A stretch of DNA of 64,000 bases, taken from contig NZ_BNCD01000017.1 in the NCBI RefSeq assembly GCF_014656295.1, positions 1-64,000 of the forward strand, written 5' to 3'. Below the pieces are notes generated by a model, which was not told the origin of the DNA, ran no database searches, and saw nothing but the letters and a program-made list of their open reading frames with translations. This document shows, piece by piece, positions 62,666 to 64,000 of the stretch; position 1 is the stretch's first letter; every line of letters begins with the position of its first letter. This stretch comes from Streptomyces sulfonofaciens (GTDB taxonomy: Bacteria; Actinomycetota; Actinomycetes; Streptomycetales; Streptomycetaceae). The position numbers and the translations under genes were made by a program.

Positions 62666-64000
62666 GTGGGAACCCGCGCCGACACCGTTGTGATCTTCGG
62701 AATAACAGGCGACCTGGCCTTCAAGAAGCTCCTGCCCGCCCTCTACCACCTGGCCCTGCGGGGTGGGTTGGGCGTGCCCGTGGTCGGCGTCGCCCGGTCC
62801 CGATGGGAGGACGGCAGGCTGGTGGCGACCGCGCGCAAGGCCGTCGAGGAGGTACGGCCGGACGTGGACGAGCCCGCTTTCGAGGAGTTGGCGGGGCGGT
62901 TGTCCATGGTCAGCGGCGACTATGCCGACGAGGGGCTGTACCGGCGCCTGGCCGAGCGGCTGGAGGGCGCCGAGCACCCCGTCTTCTACCTGGCCGTGCC
63001 CCCCGCCGTGTTCGGCGACGCGGTCGACGGACTGCGGGCCGCAGGACTCGCGGACCGGGGGAGGGTCGTCGTGGAGAAGCCCTTCGGCTACGACGCGTCC
63101 TCCTCACGTGCGCTCGACGACAAGCTGCGGTCCGCGTTCCCCGCCGAGCGGATCCTCAGGATGGACCACTACCTCGGCAAGGAGCCGGTCGAGGGACTGC
63201 TCGCCCTGCGCTTCGCGAACGCCTTCTTCGAGCCGATGTGGAACCGGGAGCACATCGCGAAGGTGGAGATCACGCTGGCCGAGAAGTTCGGCACCCAGGG
63301 GCGCGCCGGCTTCTACGACGCGGCCGGTGCCGTCCGCGACGTGCTCCAGAACCACGCGCTGCAGATCGCGGCACTGATCGCCATGGAACCGCCGGCCACT
63401 GCCGAGCAGGTCCAGGAGGCCCGCGTCGACGCGCTGCGCCACATGCGCCCGCTCTCCCTGGACACCACCGTGCGCGGCCAGTACCTCGGCTACCAGGACG
63501 AGCCCGGGGTGGCCCCCGGGTCCACCACGGAGACCTACGTGGCGACACGCCTCAGCGTGGACACGGCCCGGTGGCGCGGTGTGCCCTTCGTCCTGCGGGC
63601 CGGCAAGAACCTGCGCGAGAACGCGACCGACGTGGTGATAGGACTGCGGCGGCCCACGGGCGCCCTGTTCGCCGGAGCCGACTCGGGCTCCGGCTCGCCC
63701 GAGGGCAACCAACTGCACCTGCGGCTCGGCCGCGACGACGGCCTGACGTTCTCCCTGCAGGTCAAGTCCCCGGGCCCCGACGCGGTGAGCCGGACGGTGC
63801 GGGTGCCGCTCGACCTGGAAACCGTCCTCGGCCCGCGGCAGGAAGCCTACGAACGGCTGCTCGACGACGCCATGCGGGGGCGCTCCGACCGGTTCGTGGA
63901 TCCCCGTGTGATCGAGGAGCAGTGGCGGATCGTCGGCCCGCTGCTCGACCCCGAGCAGGCTCCCCTGCCGTACGAGCCGGGCGGCTGGGGCCCCGCGGAG
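62666..64000 (+). CDS. glucose-6-phosphate dehydrogenase-like protein (3' end outside window)
   Basis: 445 codons are visible and the frame is still open at 64000. The NADP motif IFGITGDLAFKKL is near residue 9, EKPFGYD follows, and the active-site signature DHYLGKE at 167-173 is complete, so the enzyme should oxidise glucose-6-phosphate at the start of the pentose phosphate pathway. The N-terminus is shorter than in the housekeeping zwf of Streptomyces, and the sequence is divergent, so it may be a second isozyme or a related sugar-phosphate dehydrogenase. GTG 62666 has GAGAGG 9 nt upstream. Confidence 0.88.
   Translation, partial: MGTRADTVVIFGITGDLAFKKLLPALYHLALRGGLGVPVVGVARSRWEDGRLVATARKAVEEVRPDVDEPAFEELAGRLSMVSGDYADEGLYRRLAERLEGAEHPVFYLAVPPAVFGDAVDGLRAAGLADRGRVVVEKPFGYDASSSRALDDKLRSAFPAERILRMDHYLGKEPVEGLLALRFANAFFEPMWNREHIAKVEITLAEKFGTQGRAGFYDAAGAVRDVLQNHALQIAALIAMEPPATAEQVQEARVDALRHMRPLSLDTTVRGQYLGYQDEPGVAPGSTTETYVATRLSVDTARWRGVPFVLRAGKNLRENATDVVIGLRRPTGALFAGADSGSGSPEGNQLHLRLGRDDGLTFSLQVKSPGPDAVSRTVRVPLDLETVLGPRQEAYERLLDDAMRGRSDRFVDPRVIEEQWRIVGPLLDPEQAPLPYEPGGWGPAE

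Overview
The window is chromosomal DNA from a very high-GC actinomycete, almost certainly a Streptomyces. Codons are strongly G/C in third position, GTG and TTG starts are frequent, and many genes either overlap by 4 nt (ATGA/GTGA) or sit 6-8 nt behind a TAnnnT -10 box, as leaderless messages do. Gene families typical of the genus are present: a HipA-like kinase paired with a DUF3037 protein, an extra EF-Tu, many SDR proteins, lipoproteins and proline-rich secreted proteins. No rRNA, tRNA, CRISPR array or intact insertion sequence was found.

Left part (1-16.3 kb). The end of an unidentified gene and a decayed tyrosine-recombinase remnant suggest an old integration scar. They are followed by the HipA-like kinase/DUF3037 pair, two SDR reductases behind a good promoter with a TetR-like operator, a family 5 solute-binding lipoprotein, uracil-DNA glycosylase, a decayed SDR, a Gfo/Idh oxidoreductase overlapping tail-to-tail with apolipoprotein N-acyltransferase, HAD and DJ-1/PfpI proteins, a 59-aa protein, and a PmoA-like protein behind two LacI-type operators.

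Middle (16.4-32.2 kb). Mostly single genes: two membrane proteins of the TVP38 and DedA families, EF-Tu3, a spermidine-synthase-like protein, an MFS exporter, a thioesterase, two left-handed beta-helix proteins (gamma carbonic anhydrase type and acyltransferase), and a divergent EamA exporter/XRE-cupin regulator pair. A tightly overlapping operon follows: VOC protein, a 95-aa threonine-rich repeat ORF, aldo/keto reductase, GH1 beta-glucosidase.

Biosynthetic core (32.8-47.4 kb). A 3134-aa hybrid iterative PKS-NRPS (KS-AT-DH-KR-ACP-C-A-PCP-TE) is followed by two overlapping phytoene-desaturase-like FAD enzymes, a PrxQ/BCP-type peroxiredoxin and a convergent P450. This architecture, with an ornithine-like adenylation code, is that of polycyclic tetramate macrolactam (PTM) clusters. 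The usual alcohol-dehydrogenase-like cyclase and the sterol-desaturase-like hydroxylase are not seen, and the peroxiredoxin lies where the cyclase is normally found. I infer a 5/5-ring or otherwise non-standard PTM. This is the most interesting system in the window.

Right part (47.7-64 kb). CoA-binding protein, YigZ/IMPACT protein, SbcD-SbcC nuclease operon, SDR, DUF885 peptidase-like protein, a 5'-truncated AsnC regulator, an MBL-fold protein behind three 18-bp repeats, a lipoprotein, a truncated alpha/beta hydrolase, an HxlR regulator coupled to an enoyl-CoA hydratase-like protein, a VOC protein, and a TetR regulator divergent from a glucose-6-phosphate dehydrogenase-like gene that runs off the end.
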